Positions 24,153 to 35,700 of a stretch of DNA of 64,000 nucleotides are shown in pieces. Under the pieces are notes generated by a model. It did no database searches. It was not told the origin of the DNA and was given only the letters and a program-made list of their open reading frames with translations. The DNA is from Gyrodactylus bullatarudis. Lineage: Eukaryota > Platyhelminthes > Monogenea > Gyrodactylidea > Gyrodactylidae. Each line of letters starts with the position of its first letter. Within the stretch, counting starts at the first letter, position 1. The position numbers and the translations under genes are program-made. The DNA is taken from contig SSNU01000039.1 of the NCBI GenBank assembly GCA_012064415.1, forward strand, positions 508,119 to 572,118, written 5' to 3'.

Positions 24153-25673
24153 ATGCATCATAACTTAGAGGGAAGAGTCCATTTCTGGCGCCATAAAAGA
24201 AAACATCAGGATCGAGACGCTAGAATCGATGATTCTTCTTCTAATGCGTCTAATATGTCTCCTAATGACTCATTCTCAGATGCGTACTCGGCTAAAAACA
24301 CCAAAAATAAGGTAGCAGACGATGAACAATTTGAATCGTACAATGCATTAAATGCAATAAAAGCTTTAAAATCAACCTATGGGAAAAAGAAGGTTGAGAA
24401 CAAGAGAGTATACGAATCCATCAGAACAACTGATGATGAATTAACCAACTTGAGTTATTCTGCACATGTTTTTGCAGCCCTCGACAGTAGCTCTGATGAA
24501 AATGATGAAGATAACAATAATAAACCTCTAGAAACTCCCAATGAAATTGACGATGAAGACTCTAAAACTAGAGAAGACGAAGAGAAAGAGAGCACTTCAA
24601 AAGATGATAGCAGTGAAGATGAAAATATGGACGCTGATTCAGATAAAGGAGATGAGCAAGGACAGGAGGATGACGAAAACTCAAATGATGAGAATAATAT
24701 GGATGATGAAATGAGAAAAAGTAGTAAAATATTGGCAGGTTCTGACCTCAACTCAGCTCTTTTTAATGAAGATAAAGAACTCGAAAATGTAAAAGATGAA
24801 CAAGAAAACGAGTCTAGAAGTTCGAAAAAGAGGGATTCTTTCTTGACTTCGAGTCTGAAGGGAAACCGGGAATCAAATTCGCTGCTGAATAGTAAAGGAT
24901 CTGACAGATCAAGGGGTAAACGAGATTCAAACTTGTGGTCTAATCCTGATTTGTCTAATAAATCTATAGGCAAAGAGACGGGAGAGATACCACAATCCAA
25001 GTCTCCATTGATAAGGGATTCTGTTAGTATAATAGATTCCAAGAAAGATATTCTACATAAGGGTCTTAGCGCCTTGTTGAGTGACAGTAAGAATACCACT
25101 GGGAGGGAAATTCCATCTGCTTTTCTGGACAGTTTCAACAAGTCGAATGAGAAAAATGCAGCTGATGAACTAGGCAGGAGGAACAAATCACTGAGGGATA
25201 GCTTACAAAAGTCGAATAGCTTGAATTCTTCCAAATCGAGCAGTAAAAAGTCAACTTCGGACCGCCAATTCAATGAAAGATTCTCCCTCCAGAGTGAGAG
25301 GACGACAAGAATTTCCAATTTGTACCGGAGAAAGAATCTAGTCTCTGCTGGGGAAGAGAGGAACATGGAGAAGAAAATGAAGCTCCTCTCGAAACTCTAC
25401 CTACCCAGTTCTGTGGATATTTCAATTGAGGAGAATTCTTCGAGTGGCTCGCCGTTTGGAGAGCGCCAGAGAAGGCTAACCGAGGCCAAGATTGAAGAAG
25501 AAAAGAGTTCCGATAAAGATTCCTGCTATGACAAGTTGGACCACAGGATTATTGACTTGATTTTATTTTTCACCAGTGAGGCCGAAAAACGGATCATAAA
25601 AACGACAGAGGAGCCCAGATTTGTCTGCCTTTGTGACTGTCATCCTCCCAATCTAATGAGTGACAACAAGTGA
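24153..25673 (+). CDS. Acidic, serine-rich low-complexity protein, unrecognised
   Basis: An uninterrupted 506-codon ATG frame is the longest single open frame on the plus strand. The N-terminal 110 residues have mixed composition (VHFWRHKRKHQDRD, then DELTNLSYSAHVFAALD). Residues about 110-225 are almost entirely Asp, Glu, Ser, Asn and Lys. The middle is Ser/Lys/Asp/Leu-rich with repeated RDS motifs (KKRDSFL, GKRDSNL, LIRDSVS, SLRDSLQ). The C-terminus has more ordered segments (KMKLLSKLYLPSSVDISIEE, LDHRIIDLILFF) and ends CLCDCHPPNL. No known domain was recognised. Repeated basic-Asp-Ser sites would suit phosphorylation, which is inference. Length and position opposite SCAMP support a real gene. 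The antisense strand is also open over 24455-25366, a shadow of the skewed composition. Confidence 0.65.
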   Translation: MHHNLEGRVHFWRHKRKHQDRDARIDDSSSNASNMSPNDSFSDAYSAKNTKNKVADDEQFESYNALNAIKALKSTYGKKKVENKRVYESIRTTDDELTNLSYSAHVFAALDSSSDENDEDNNNKPLETPNEIDDEDSKTREDEEKESTSKDDSSEDENMDADSDKGDEQGQEDDENSNDENNMDDEMRKSSKILAGSDLNSALFNEDKELENVKDEQENESRSSKKRDSFLTSSLKGNRESNSLLNSKGSDRSRGKRDSNLWSNPDLSNKSIGKETGEIPQSKSPLIRDSVSIIDSKKDILHKGLSALLSDSKNTTGREIPSAFLDSFNKSNEKNAADELGRRNKSLRDSLQKSNSLNSSKSSSKKSTSDRQFNERFSLQSERTTRISNLYRRKNLVSAGEERNMEKKMKLLSKLYLPSSVDISIEENSSSGSPFGERQRRLTEAKIEEEKSSDKDSCYDKLDHRIIDLILFFTSEAEKRIIKTTEEPRFVCLCDCHPPNLMSDNK

Positions 25674-26219
25674 ACTCATCCTGTTCGATTTACAAGCCGG
25701 AGATGGGTTAAAAACAAGAAATGAGTCGAGTTTCTGCCTTTTATTATTACAATTGAGTTGATGAAAATTGATCGTGATAAAAAAGTGAATTCTTGAAAAA
25801 AGACCAGTTATCATTATTTTCTCTCGTTTAAATCAAAAAGATCAGTTTAGAGTGTTGTGAGACTCGTTCCTTTGTTTGTTCCTCTCAATAACGTGTCCCA
25901 ACCATAGAGGATGAGGGAGAGAAAAAAATTGATTGAAATATTTTTAAATAACTTGTCAGGACTATCGAAAGAAATTGGCCTTGCATCTGCTCGTCTTGTT
26001 TTTTTGTTTGTTTGTTTTTTGCGTAGATGAATGGTGATATTTGAAGCAGCTTCATGATCCCCTTTGATTTGAAATTACAGAATATGCATCTAAATAAGCT
26101 GTCTCTCTCTCTCTCTCGGGCATGAATGAATGAACCAGTCAATATTGGACTGTATTGATACTATGCTTAACCTGGGCACCTAAACGTATTATTATTTATA
26201 CAGGAGATTTGATTAAATC
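25674..26219. other. Intergenic region
   Basis: This region follows the acidic ORF and precedes the 3' end of the minus-strand modular gene. It contains a CT microsatellite (26102-26117) and no gene that I can see. Confidence 0.6.
26102..26117. repeat. CT/TC microsatellite
   Basis: A pure run of eight TC dinucleotides in the intergenic region downstream of the modular gene. Confidence 0.8.
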
Positions 26220-29200
26220 TTAAATCTGATGGCTCACTGAAAATAGGCTTTGCTAAATCAAAAGAGTAAGTAAGTAATCATTGAGTAATGGGCGTAGGAA
26301 TATGAATAACTCACTCCTTTGAGTTGAGGTAGATGAGCTTGTTCCAGTGGGTTGTGGGTTGGGCGTTGGCGAGCGTGCCATTGTCTTTCCTTTTAACGGA
26401 ATGTCGGAAGATCTCATGAATGCCTTTGCTGGCATACAGGGCAAGTAGTCGTCGGGAGTGAAGCCTTCTCCTGTGATTGGATTTCTTGAAGAGACTCGTG
26501 CTTGAAAAAAAATGGAATTAACTTTCGATAGAGGATTTTTCTGTGCCATGTGTAAAATAAATATGGTTCTATTAAATGAGGAGTGCTTTGGGGTAATAGT
26601 TGATGAAAGGTGTAAAAGAAGGAGACGTGAGGAAGAATCTAACTTGATAGAGATTTCTTAATTCTATTGCAACTAGTAATAATAGTATAATTATTATTAT
26701 TATTTGGAGTTGGTCTTGTAGCTCGTGGCTCGGTATCTTCACTAGGATAAAGATTGTAGTAATCGTCAGGGTTTAAGCCTCGTCCAGTGATCGGATTTCT
26801 TCGAATAGACAGTTCCACTTTTAGAAAAGCATCATAATTTAATAGTAGATTGAATAAAATGAAAGGCCAAAAGAATCGAATCGTGGATTTCATTGAAAGT
26901 GACAAGACTCTAATGCACTTACTGACTGTCTTTGATCGGGTTAGGGGACGTTCATTGTAATTGACGTCACTTTTAATGGGTAATTTTAATGCCTGAGATT
27001 GACGCTGGTTTCCTCCCCTGGGAGGCAAACTCGGCTGATGATTCGTCAGAGAATTGGAATGGACAATGGGATTTGTTTCTCCTAATAAAATCGAAATTAT
27101 TAACGGTAGTATATATATTCATTCATACATATTTGAGATGTATTTATATTAAACACAATTTTTGCTCAACAGTATGTCATGCTTTTATCAAATATTCACA
27201 TTTATGAAAATCAAAATAAAAAATTGTCATGTTCTGATATGAAAAGATTCCATTTTCCCTAAACGTCATTAGATTGCAAAAACTATTTTTTTTTCATTTC
27301 TTGTAGTAAAATTCTTGGCGGGTGTTCAAAAACTGTCCTTTTCAATCGAAAATTTGTATATCAGAACAAACTTGAAGACATATGGTTTTATAACAAGTGC
27401 TTTAGCGTTATTTAATTTTGGCTTATTTTATTGAAGAAAGGAGAGCGATAGTCTAACAATATTATAAATATTATAAGGGATCATATACTTACTCTCCCTT
27501 GGATACTTCCTCTTGGCCAGGGTGAAATAATCCGGGTCTGTATTGTTAACATGGGTAATAGGATTCCTATCTGTCGATGGAAAGAAGAATTAGCATATTC
27601 TAGAGTTGGTTAACAATCATAGGGGGGCAACATTTATATAATTATAGGTTAAAAAATAACACGAGAAGAGGATGAGATTGACAGCTTTCAAGGGGGGGTG
27701 GGGTTGAGATTTTAGATCACCAAATTTTAGATAGATCTGAGAATAAGTGACACTGACAGTCATGCACCAAGGGGAAAAGTTACCCTCAGTGCTTGGTCTC
27801 CAACGAGAAGTAGACATAGATCTACTCCTCGTTATTGTCGGTTGTATTATGTACTTTTCTTCGTGAGTAATTGGATTTCGAATCAGGACTTTGGTGAATT
27901 CTGCATTATCGTAGACAATGTCGGGAACAGGGATTGCCTCTTTATTATTTCGATGACGTCGTTCTGTTACATGGGAATTTCTGCCCTCATCAACAGTAAA
28001 CGTATTGGAATGGCCATTATTAGGTGGGATACAGTGTTGGTGGTAGTTTTTCTTTGGCCTATGATCACTTGAACTACAGCTTGTCTGATACGTAGAAGAA
28101 GGACTATCAGAATTCTGTCCTAGGATATATATATTTGTATTCGATATAATACTCGTCAATAATCGTAAATAACGGGAGAGAGGGAACGGGTCTCATAGAT
28201 TAATGAAATGGGTAAACAAGGAGACTTACTTTTAATGTGAAAGTGTCTAGTTCCCCCCACGAATGGCTTCTGAGTAGTTCGATTATTATCATGTGATATG
28301 ATATTTGAACTATTCGGTCTTTTGTCGTGGGATCCAAGGGCTGGTCGAAATGACTTCTCTCCCATATTAGCCATGGGCACGGAATGTGTTATGGGATCTC
28401 GTTTAACTAAAGAAAATATAGAACTTGATGAGTTCTCCCGATGAGCAGGGAATAGCTTCTCTAAGTTACCATGCGTTACATTTGATTTTACTAGAGTTCT
28501 TTGAGGTTTTTCATTCATATTTTCAATTGGTACACTATGGGTTATTGGATCACGTTTCACTGAGTATATAATACATATATTATCCAGGTTAAAAGTTATC
28601 GTTTTAATTTAATAGAACTACTATGATCAATTATCAGCTAGTATCAAGATAATAATTATGTGTATATTACACAAATACAGAGTAGTTTTGAGATAAGAGT
28701 ACATATGCTAGTAACGAATCAATTTTATACGCTCGTGGATAAACAGAAAATCTAATAACTTTTACATTTTAGGCTCATAAAGACCTCTTCAATTAGTTAG
28801 GGAGTTAGATAGAGTTTAGAATCGGGAAAGTATAGAATTCAAGCCCAGTCTTAAGTCTGAAGAGATCCTAATGAATCTAAATCAGAACAGAAATAACAGT
28901 TGTAGCTTAATGTCCTAAATTTTTAAAAATCACTAAAATCTTGACCATCAAATAAGTTCTTGACATTTTCACATCGAAAATAGTAAAGAACCTTGACAGA
29001 GAGATGATTTTTCCTCTTCAAAAAATAAATACATTGCAAACATTACAACGAAAAAAGACAAATAAACTCACGACTTTTCCTAAAGCTTTTACTCGGACTC
29101 TCGGAAATGTATTCAATGTCGGTAATTCCAAGTCCCGAAATTGGATCTCGATCTGGATATGGGGGTGGGATGAAAAATGCAAGAAATGGATTTATTTCTT

Positions 29201-30281
29201 GAAAATGATTTGGTTCTATTTCTTGACAAAAATACAAAAATTTGAACGCAGCCTATACCAAATTCATAATAATGGAGTAAAGTATTAACGATAAATAAAT
29301 CTATATAAATATATGAAGATGAATGCTTCTTCTCTGTGCTACAGGTGATGATTCTGTTAGTATGGATTAAGCCAGTAGGCTGAGGAAAGAGTAAAGGTTT
29401 GTTCATGTGCTGTGCGTGTGTGATCTAACATAACATGATGCATGAATGAATCAAGATTTACGTGAAATCAACTGAGGGAGCCTAGGCCTTTTGGAGAAGG
29501 CCTTCTTGGTGTATAGGCAATTATACTCTTCGCGACATGGGCCAGCATTGCTTGTGGGAACGAGTGGATTGTAGGCATCTCTTGATCGTGCCTCTGTGTT
29601 ATAATTTTTACATGTTATGAATCATTATTTTTCACCTGATTCAAATCACACTCAAAACGTAAAGTAATATATCTATTTATAGAGAATAATGGGTGGAGAT
29701 GAATGTAAAAAATAGAGTGAGAAAAAAAGGGTTGTTTCAAATAAAAAGGAGTACTCTCTACCATGAATGCTCCATTGATTATTAAGATCATGAAATTTTG
29801 ATTTGATTGTAAGCTTATCGATGAGACATAAGGCATTTTAATTTGTACAAACTTTATTGTAAAAATTCTCAATCCTTTATTGATGCTTGTATTATAAATA
29901 ATAATATTGATAAATCAATAAAGCGAGTCAGTTGATAGTAACAAGAAAGAAAAGCGAAAACAACATACCGCATAGTTTGAGTTGAATTTTTTCAATAGCA
30001 ATGGGTGGAAGCATTCCCAGACCAGAAATAGGATCACGTGTTATGACTGGAAAATAATAGTTTTTCAAATTAACTTCAACTCAATTCCTCGGTAGCTGTA
30101 CTAAGACTCACTCCGGTTGTAGAGGCCAGTCTTGAAGTCGACAAAGGTGAGGAAATCTTCATCCAACATTGTACGATAAGTTTCCCCCTTAAAGATTACT
30201 AAAATCAAAGTATATCTACAGGAATATAAACTTACAGTCACAGGGGACTTTGATCTTTTGGTTGAAAAACTTTTTCGGCAT
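26220..30281 (-). CDS. Modular protein with ten R-[DN]-P-I-[TS] motif exons, unrecognised
   Basis: Thirteen exons join in frame into 546 residues: 30281-30236, 30198-30112, 30046-29969, 29593-29462, 29152-29072, 28559-28470, 28406-28230, 28119-27784, 27570-27493, 27081-26923, 26817-26644, 26500-26315 and a small last exon 26236-26220. The start is MPKKFFNQKIKVPCD. Then ten consecutive exons each carry one motif near the 5' exon edge: RDPISGLGM, RDAYNP (variant), RDPISGLGI, RDPITHSVP twice, RNPITHEEK, RNPITHVNN, TNPIVHSNS, RNPITGRGLNPDDYY and RNPITGEGFTPDDYL. All ten begin and end in phase 1, the mark of duplicated or shuffled symmetric exons. There are no membrane segments; linkers are Ser/Asn/Pro-rich, suggesting a disordered scaffold. 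The NP.TGEG form recalls a motif in Drosophila Jupiter, a microtubule-associated protein, but this is weak. The last exon is the least certain. Confidence 0.78.
28560..29071 (-). other. Intron of the modular gene with repeat fragments
   Basis: It contains an inverted, degenerate copy of the core of the repeat seen at 1-124 (28842-28870, reading GCCCAGTCTTAAGTCTGAAG). Next to it is a block related to the dispersed AATCACTAAAA repeat (28921-28995). No coding sequence was seen. Confidence 0.5.
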
Positions 30282-30846
30282 TCCAAAAAAAGATGTTTAA
30301 TTCGAAAATGAGTTAACGATAATTATCTCTCTGTGTTAGATTAGAAGGAAAGACTATCTCCAGACATTCTAACAACACGATTTATTATTAATAATACTCT
30401 TTGCCCGTGAACATTATTCTTCTTGTCAAGAAGAGCTCTTGTACACGTGTGTACGTGTGTTTAGAGTGGACGAATTTTCTCTTCTCTTATTGGTCTACTT
30501 CTCATGTTGGAAAAAGTACAATTTCAAGGTGAGATAGGAAATATTTCTTTAAAATCTGTGTTTATAGCGATAAAAAGAAATAATCATGATTAATTGTTAT
30601 TATGTGGGATTAAAATTTCCCTTACCCAGTACTCAACAGAAAAATGTTAATTAATTTTCATTAAATCATCAAAAGGAGTAATTCTCACTTACTTTTAATC
30701 TTGTCTTCATTGAGATAGTAAATCTTATTCATACAAATTATTTGTCAGTTACTTGAGAGTAGTTTGATAAATAATATAATTTTTATTTGGATATAATCAC
30801 ACCTCAGGTAGATGTGTACAGACAAGAATGGGATACAAGAAAAATG
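30282..30846. other. Intergenic region, modular gene promoter side
   Basis: It lies between the start of the modular gene and the stop of eIF2B delta, both on the minus strand. It should hold the 3' UTR of one and the promoter of the other. No specific site was recognised. Confidence 0.5.
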
Positions 30847-32238
30847 TCAACATTGTTTGACTCTAAGAATAACTGGAACTGATGAAGTTGGTAAGGTTGC
30901 TATTTCAGTGACAATAGCTGTTACATTGGAAGGCTGGATAACATCATGTTTAAGGTTCAAGACCTTGAGATTAGCATTTTGCTTAGGAGTCTTTTCGTGG
31001 ATCATGAGATCGTGTGGGAGGATCTCGTTGAACTCAAAAATGTCTGTCTGAGCTAGATCCCAAAATTTGAAGGTCTCCGAACAAACGATGACCGGTTTCT
31101 GGCCAATGATACATCCAGCCAAAAGATTTGAACCCATTGGGGCGAGAACATTGCCATTGGTGAGGAGGCCAGAGCAGCCAAGTAAAAGAACTGAAATCTC
31201 GTGAGCATTGGAAGAGAATGAGTTTATCATGCAATATTGACACGGAATTTCGTGTTTGATGAGATCTTTGAGCATATTGCGTCCCTCGAAGAAGGGAAAG
31301 GAGTCTACAACCAAAACTGAAAATAGAACGTTGCGATCTTTGGCCTTGAGAAGAGCCTTTTTGATCAGGGTTGAGTTTCCATAAATTGCAACGTTCTCTC
31401 CATCCTTTATGTACTCAGATGCCCTCTCCGAGATGGCCTCACCAGCCAAGACAATCATTTCACGCTCAAACTCCTCCAGATATTCGGCAAGATTGTTCTT
31501 AAAGACACCGGAAGCTGAGTTGATTTGAATTTCAGAGGATTTTAATTTGAGATACTTGAGGAAGGATTGAACAGTGATTGGCAACATTTCAGTGACGTAA
31601 ATGATGTCCAAATTTTCAACAAGCTTATTCATAAAGTTACGCGACAAGCAATCATCAGTTGCAAATTCTTTTATCAAAAACTCTCGGGTTGCATGAATGA
31701 AATCGATGCAAAACTCTGTGTCCTCGCAATTCTTGTCAACGAGATGTTTGAAGCATTCATAAAAGTTTTTATCAATTTCGTCAGTTCTGTAGGATTAATT
31801 TAAGAAAAATTACTTGAAATCTTTTAAAAGGCTCTGGAGATGTTGGAATAGATAAATATCGTTGATATTTGAGTTAGTTTCAGGGAAAAGCTCTTTTTTC
31901 ATATTATTATTGTTTGGGATTGGTTTGTCACCTTGATCTATTTTGCCAGAAGGTGCCTGTTTGTTTGCCTTTGCGGCCCTCTGATCTTCTTGGATTTTTC
32001 TTCTCTCAGCCTTGGAAAGTTTTTTTTCTTTCCCTGTTTCCTCGGGAAGTGAAGACAGAGTTTGCTCTGGTGGTTTAATATCTTCTTTTAGAGAGACTTG
32101 TTTAACAGTACTTTTCTCATTTTCCTTAGCAGCTTTAGCGGCACGTTGAGCTTCCTAATATAAGCAGATAAATCTAACCTGGATTTGTCGTCTTTCTGCC
32201 TTGGTGAGTTTCTTCTTTTCAGATTCTGGATCAGGCAT
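30847..32238 (-). CDS. eIF2Bdelta: Translation initiation factor eIF2B, delta subunit
   Basis: Three exons (32238-32179, 32154-31814, 31786-30847) join in frame to 446 residues, shorter than human EIF2B4 (about 520). eIF2B is the guanine-nucleotide exchange factor that recharges eIF2 and is the target of the integrated stress response; delta belongs to its regulatory core. The N-terminal tail is charged and carries a duplicated helix, KKKLTKAERRQIQEAQRAAK and KKLSKAERRKIQEDQRAAK. The C-terminal Rossmann-like domain shows NVAIYGNSTLI, VLVVDSFPFFEGRNML, GSNLLAGCIIGQKPVIVCSE, KFWDLAQTDIFEFNEI and the hallmark ending IATLPTSSVPVILRVK. The introns are only 24 and 27 nt, and each puts a stop codon in frame if retained. 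The shortening falls in the region between the tail and the conserved domain. Confidence 0.95.
31787..31813 (-). other. 27-nt intron of eIF2B delta
   Basis: The minus strand reads GTAATTTTTC to CCTACAG between LLKDFK and TDEIDKNFYE. Read through, the frame stops at once (TAA). Removing exactly these 27 bases restores the frame, with GT-AG ends and a short pyrimidine-rich acceptor. Confidence 0.7.
32155..32178 (-). other. 24-nt intron of eIF2B delta
   Basis: The minus strand reads GTTAGATTTA to TATATTAG between KAERRQIQ and EAQRAAK. The 24 bases end in an in-frame TAG. The flanking peptide matches the second helix copy (KAERRKIQEDQRAAK) without any insertion, so the join is well supported. 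Confidence 0.75.
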
Positions 32239-32703
32239 TTTAAAATTACGATGTTAAAAGATTCAAATTGTCTATTGTTTACAACAACCTTTTTTAAGTT
32301 GAACTAGTCCCAATTGTTTAGATGATTGAATTTGTGCTTATTTAAAGTTTTACTAATTAGAACTTAACTACAATCAATATGACCTGTAATAATATATTTC
32401 ATATACAATTCTATTATCAAAATTAGTGAGGATAAGCGATGATGATCTTAATCAGTGCTTTATTGATTTTCATCATGAAAAAAATTAAATAAATGCAGTT
32501 CTTCTATAAATTTCAGCTTGTTTTATCGATTATTCCAGTGTGTTTGAAGGAGGTGGTGGGATAAAAATGCATACCATATAAATTTCACAATCTCATATTG
32601 ATACCTAAAGATTGAATTTACAAGGGAATATTCAAATAGTTCATATAATACAATAAAAATTTAACAATAGTAAACGATAGTTTTTTTCTGAAATAATTAT
32701 CTT
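32239..32703. other. Intergenic region
   Basis: It lies between the ADAM stop codon and the eIF2B delta start codon. A minus-strand AATAAA at about 32459-32464 could serve the ADAM transcript. Nothing else was seen. Confidence 0.5.
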
Positions 32704-35700
32704 TTAAAGTTCTTGGTATATAACATCTAGACGATTTGACTGTCCCATATCTCCAGGAGTATTATTATGATTGGAAGATTCATCTAGACTCAGCATACCT
32801 TCATCATGAGAACCATTGGTGCTCAGAGAACCATGGACAGCATAAGCACTGACGAGTTTATTTTGATTTGAACTGTTATAGTTATTTTGACTAGCTGAGG
32901 AATTACTCAAATTACTAGTGTTGGTCAAGAGGCCAGTGTTGTTAACATTGGCCTGTATTGAACAGGAAAGACTTTGATTACTGTTGACGTTCTTGTCAAG
33001 ATTTTGTGAGGATGTAATTTCACAAGGTGGCTGATAATACGTCTCATAGCCATCACTCATCTCTAAAGAAAAAATTTAAAATTGTAATAAATGAATGTTA
33101 AGGTACAATTATAAGAACATTTAACTAACCAAATAGGGGATAGTTATGATTTCGTTGATATTGTGAATAGAGGAGCTGAGATTGTGTTGGATATTGATAA
33201 TTCATGCCTGTCCCACTATCTACTGAAGAGTAGGCAGGATTTTGCAAGTCAATATTGCCCTTTTCATTAACAGATGGTGCAATATTATTATCTAAAGTTA
33301 TAGATACATTGTTACTTGATAGACTTGATTACTAATAAGTTAAAATTTAAATGTTAAAACAGATTCTTACTATTCTTAACCTTTTGACAGTTGATAGGGG
33401 TCGGTGGAAGCGTACTCTTATTGAACATGACAACAGAGTTTGGATACATCATGGCAGGATTACCATGGTTATTATTGGCGGCATTATTATTGTTGTTCAT
33501 AGTATTCTCACGGCTCTGAATGCCAGAACTCGAGGAGGCACTTGAGGAGATGTGATTCTTCTGGGAAACTTGGGGAATGATGTTATTGATGCTGTAACAA
33601 TTGGGAATAGTCTGAAGGTAGGAGTTCCCGTTGGACTGCAGCCGAGACATTTCTGAATGGTCAATAAAGTAGCCAGGATTCTGGGTTTGTTGATAGTTGA
33701 GATGAGGTTTGAAACTATTTCCATTCTCCACGAAACTTGTTGGCTGAGCTGGAAGGGGCCGCTGGGTTACTGGAGTTGGGCGAAAATTTTGCGATACTTC
33801 GAGTTCCTCATATCCTACTTGAAAAGATGGGTTAATTTTGTCTTTTAGAGGAAGATTTTATCAAATAGTTACTCACTAGGGAAATTATTTGTATTACGAT
33901 CCAATTGGCCGTTGGCTATCATATGGGCATTGTTGAGAGCTGAGTTGTTGCCAAGATGATTATTATTACTTGTCTAGAGAATGAAAAAAGTTAATTTTAA
34001 CTAGTTAATAAGTGCCTTAGAGATAAGCTAGTAAAGAAACAATTGAGACCGTAGTCTATAATGAGCATTTAATGAGTCCAACACATAAAGACTTACTAGG
34101 AGCAGGTGTTGTTGAGTTTTATCTTTGGATTTTGATATCTGGTTAGAGCTAGAATTCGAGGAGGACGAACTTGAGGAATCATCCGATGAATCAGACTCAT
34201 TATTTGATGAGGAAGACGCCGAAGATGTTGAAGAGCTGACATTCGAGCTTTTTGACTTTTTCAGCTTTTTCTTTTTACAGGTCTTTTCTTTTATACCATT
34301 CTCGAGATTGGCGGGACCCACGAGGTTGTTACACTCTTCCATAATTGTCGGCTTATTCTTGAGGATACCTTTCATCCCCTGGAGGGTGGCTCGTTTGCCA
34401 TTGGTTTCATCAAGGGGGTTCATTTGTTGTTGTGTTGACATTAGGAGGGTCATATGATTTTCATAGTGATCACTGTTCCCATCGCTAATAGGAGTGGCGG
34501 GGTTGCAAGATACATTCTTATTGTTACATATTGCCAGGGGAGTTTCTGTGTAGTACTTGTTGGAGAAACTGGACAGGTTTGGTGAAAGTTCAACCGACAA
34601 TGGAGAGACACTAATGTTATGTTTTCCTAGACTAGGATTTTGATCAGAACACTGAAGGTTTTGTGTGGACGACCGTTGCTTTTCATGTTTATAGGATGGC
34701 ATATTACCGAACTTGATGATTCTTTCAATGCTCGAGTTGGCCTCTGGATCTGTCCCAGAGTTACTATTGACGTTAGCACCAGGATTAACGATTCCTTTGG
34801 TATTCTTGAGACTTTCCTCTGAGGCATCACCCATGAGATAATCATCGTTCCCTTTCGACTTGCTTCTCGTCTTTTTGCCCTTTTTTCTTTCATCACCCTT
34901 GCTGCTGCTACTCCGATGGCTTTGAGGATACAGTGAGAGGTCAACATCAGCAGTACTGATCACTTTACCAGTGAGTGGATTCTTTTTTGAACGAAGACCG
35001 AGAAAGTTGGTACTTTTGCGTTTCTTCCGTAGAAAATGCGTCAACAACATGACAAAGAGTATGAATAGAATAGAAAAGACTGAAAGAATTATGAGAAAAT
35101 GAAAGCCAAAAAGGAAATGATTCGACATGTTTGCATCGAAGAAACTGGAATAGTCTGGATATTTGTAAGAGTACCAGATTTGTTCAACATCTTCAGGTGT
35201 TAGGTGAGCGAAAAAGGGTTGTATATCATCAGGATCTGTTGACTGACATTCAGGGCCAAACCAGCCAGGCTGGCAAAAACAAAAACCAACATTGGTACAG
35301 AGTCCTCGACCAGAGCAGGAGAGTTGAGTCTTTGGAAAGACACGATTGTTATCAAGGACTCGTTGGGGTAAAAAGTTGAGAGGAAGCATTGCCAATGATT
35401 TGACTTGTTCCTCCAAGGTTTGCGAGTATATTTCCTCTAATCGATCCTGACTTGATGAGACAATCGAGTAGGGCGAACCAGTTGGACATTTCGAGGTAAA
35501 GGAAATATCAGGATATGAGCACTGATTAAGAAAGCAGTATTTCCCACGGCCACAAGAACTCCCCTCGAGCACGTATACATCTTCAGCATATCTAGGAGAG
35601 ACAATTAATTTATGTAAAAAGCCAATGTGAATAATAATAAACTTACTTGCATTGCACTGACTGATTTTGATAGTTTGTCTGGGTAACAAATGTCCGAGAT

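Noticed and set aside
24455..25366. 303-codon open frame antisense to the acidic ORF, rich in Ser and Leu.
   Set aside because: Its composition is exactly what the complement of Asp/Glu/Ser/Lys codons gives. It is a shadow frame without independent support.
28407..28424. An 18-nt GT-AG segment between two motif exons of the modular gene as an intron.
   Set aside because: It keeps the frame either way and has no stop, and a 63-nt intron from a GTAACT donor at 28469 fits better and keeps phase 1-1.
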